From JBBIQS01 sp037442205 (GTDB taxonomy: Bacteria; Myxococcota; Myxococcia; Myxococcales; UBA5297), in the NCBI GenBank assembly GCA_037442205.1, contig JBBIQS010000135.1:1-12262 (forward strand): a stretch of 12,262 nt of DNA, written 5' to 3'. Shown here piece by piece: positions 12,016-12,262 of this stretch. Each line of letters begins with the position of its first letter. The first letter of the stretch is position 1. The translations under genes and the position numbers were made by a program. A model generated the notes under the pieces. It was not told where the DNA came from and ran no database searches. It saw only the letters and a list, made by a program, of their open reading frames with translations.

Positions 12016-12070
12016 CGAGAGCACTCCGGCTCTCGTCCTCGCGGACTGACAAACCGCGAGACCCCGGAGG
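12016..12070 (+). promoter_or_regulatory. tandem-hairpin leader with loop complementary to the ribosome site
   Basis: Hairpin 1: CGAGAGC (12016-12022) with GCTCTCG (12029-12035), 6-nt loop ACTCCG. Hairpin 2: CTCGCGG (12038-12044) with CCGCGAG (12054-12060), 9-nt loop ACTGACAAA. Both stems are perfect 7-mers, two bases apart. CTCCG in loop 1 (12024-12028) is complementary to CGGAG (12065-12069) of the GGAGG used by the TTG start at 12076, so a pseudoknot could hide the ribosome site. I recognise no known riboswitch class; the regulatory role is inferred from structure and position. Confidence 0.5.
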
Positions 12071-12075
12071 TGCCT

Positions 12076-12262
12076 TTGAACCGCCGCCTCGCCGCCCAGG
12101 CCGAGCTCTTCACCTTCACCTACAACGGCCAGCCGATCACCGCCGTCCCCGGCGACACCCTCGCCTCGGCCCTGCTCGCCAACGGCGTCGACATCTTCTC
12201 GCGCTCCATCAAGTACCACCGCCCCCGCGGCGCCTGGTGCCTGTCCGGCCGCTGCTCCCACT
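12076..12262 (+). CDS. 2Fe-2S/FAD oxidoreductase, sarcosine oxidase alpha-type (N-terminus only)
   Basis: The visible 62 residues run from a TTG start with GGAGG (12066-12070) 5 nt upstream to the window edge. They carry the N-terminal Fer2_4-type ferredoxin module: 'FTYNGQPITAVPGDTLASALLANG' (14-37), then 'SRSIKYHRPRGAWCLSGRCSH' (42-62), with C55 and C60 as the first two cluster ligands (C-x4-C) and the remaining two beyond the edge. This opening, especially the K-Y-H-R-P-R-G motif, is found in heterotetrameric sarcosine oxidase alpha subunits and related large FAD/NAD(P) dehydrogenases that act on secondary amines, proline or opines; full proteins are often about 900-1000 aa with FAD-binding and GcvT-like domains. 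The substrate cannot be fixed from this fragment. Apart from the promoter and hairpins, 11960-12075 is empty. Confidence 0.8.
   Translation, partial: MNRRLAAQAELFTFTYNGQPITAVPGDTLASALLANGVDIFSRSIKYHRPRGAWCLSGRCSH

Noticed and set aside
1..12262. tRNA, rRNA, CRISPR arrays, intact insertion sequences
   Set aside because: No regularly spaced long direct repeats, tRNA-like cloverleaf with T-loop GGTTCRA, ribosomal RNA conserved cores or transposase gene was seen on either strand by eye.

Overview
The window is GC-rich (very high GC at third codon positions) and gene-dense. It looks like a chromosomal segment of a Gram-negative bacterium, most likely a myxobacterial or other deltaproteobacterial-type lineage. 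This rests on a Tgl/PilF-like TPR protein next to a RodZ-type HTH protein and recO, two phasin-like proteins, a class 1B dihydroorotate dehydrogenase, and a sigma/anti-sigma pair linked to a periplasmic STN domain protein. The lineage is an inference from gene content; no marker gene settles it.

Region 1 (1-3100, minus strand) is a tightly packed operon read right to left from a good sigma70-like promoter near 3072-3099: a secreted 201-aa protein, an unrecognised 158-aa protein, a Tgl/PilF-like TPR protein, a short membrane-anchored RodZ-like HTH protein and recO (cut by the window edge). From the 158-aa gene on, spacings are 0 bp, a 4-bp overlap and 4 bp. Positions 3100-3383 have no gene but hold a composite inverted repeat resembling a REP/BIME element. 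Region 2 (3384-6713, minus strand) carries queE, a lytic transglycosylase, two phasin-like proteins separated by a terminator, and pyrD.

Region 3 (6850-9264, plus strand) diverges from pyrD. It is a coupled unit of an ECF sigma factor, a zinc-binding membrane anti-sigma factor (4-bp overlap) and a 428-aa envelope protein with an unusual layout: signal peptide, secretin/TonB short N-terminal (STN) domain, Pro/Ala-rich linker, bactofilin-like beta repeats and a polytopic membrane domain. This is the best candidate for an undescribed signalling or envelope-sensing module here. A hairpin in the leader covers the sigma factor's ribosome binding site.

Region 4 (9400-10830) is more accessory in character: a small four-helix membrane protein, then a HicA-type toxin gene and a HicB-type antitoxin gene that converge instead of forming the usual operon, then about 300 bp with short repeats and hairpins. 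Region 5 (10829-12262, plus strand) has a membrane-anchored serine hydrolase of the class C beta-lactamase fold. It is followed by the start of a 2Fe-2S/FAD oxidoreductase of the sarcosine oxidase alpha type, whose TTG start and GGAGG site are preceded by two perfect tandem hairpins. The loop of the first hairpin can pair with the GGAGG, which suggests a leader regulator.
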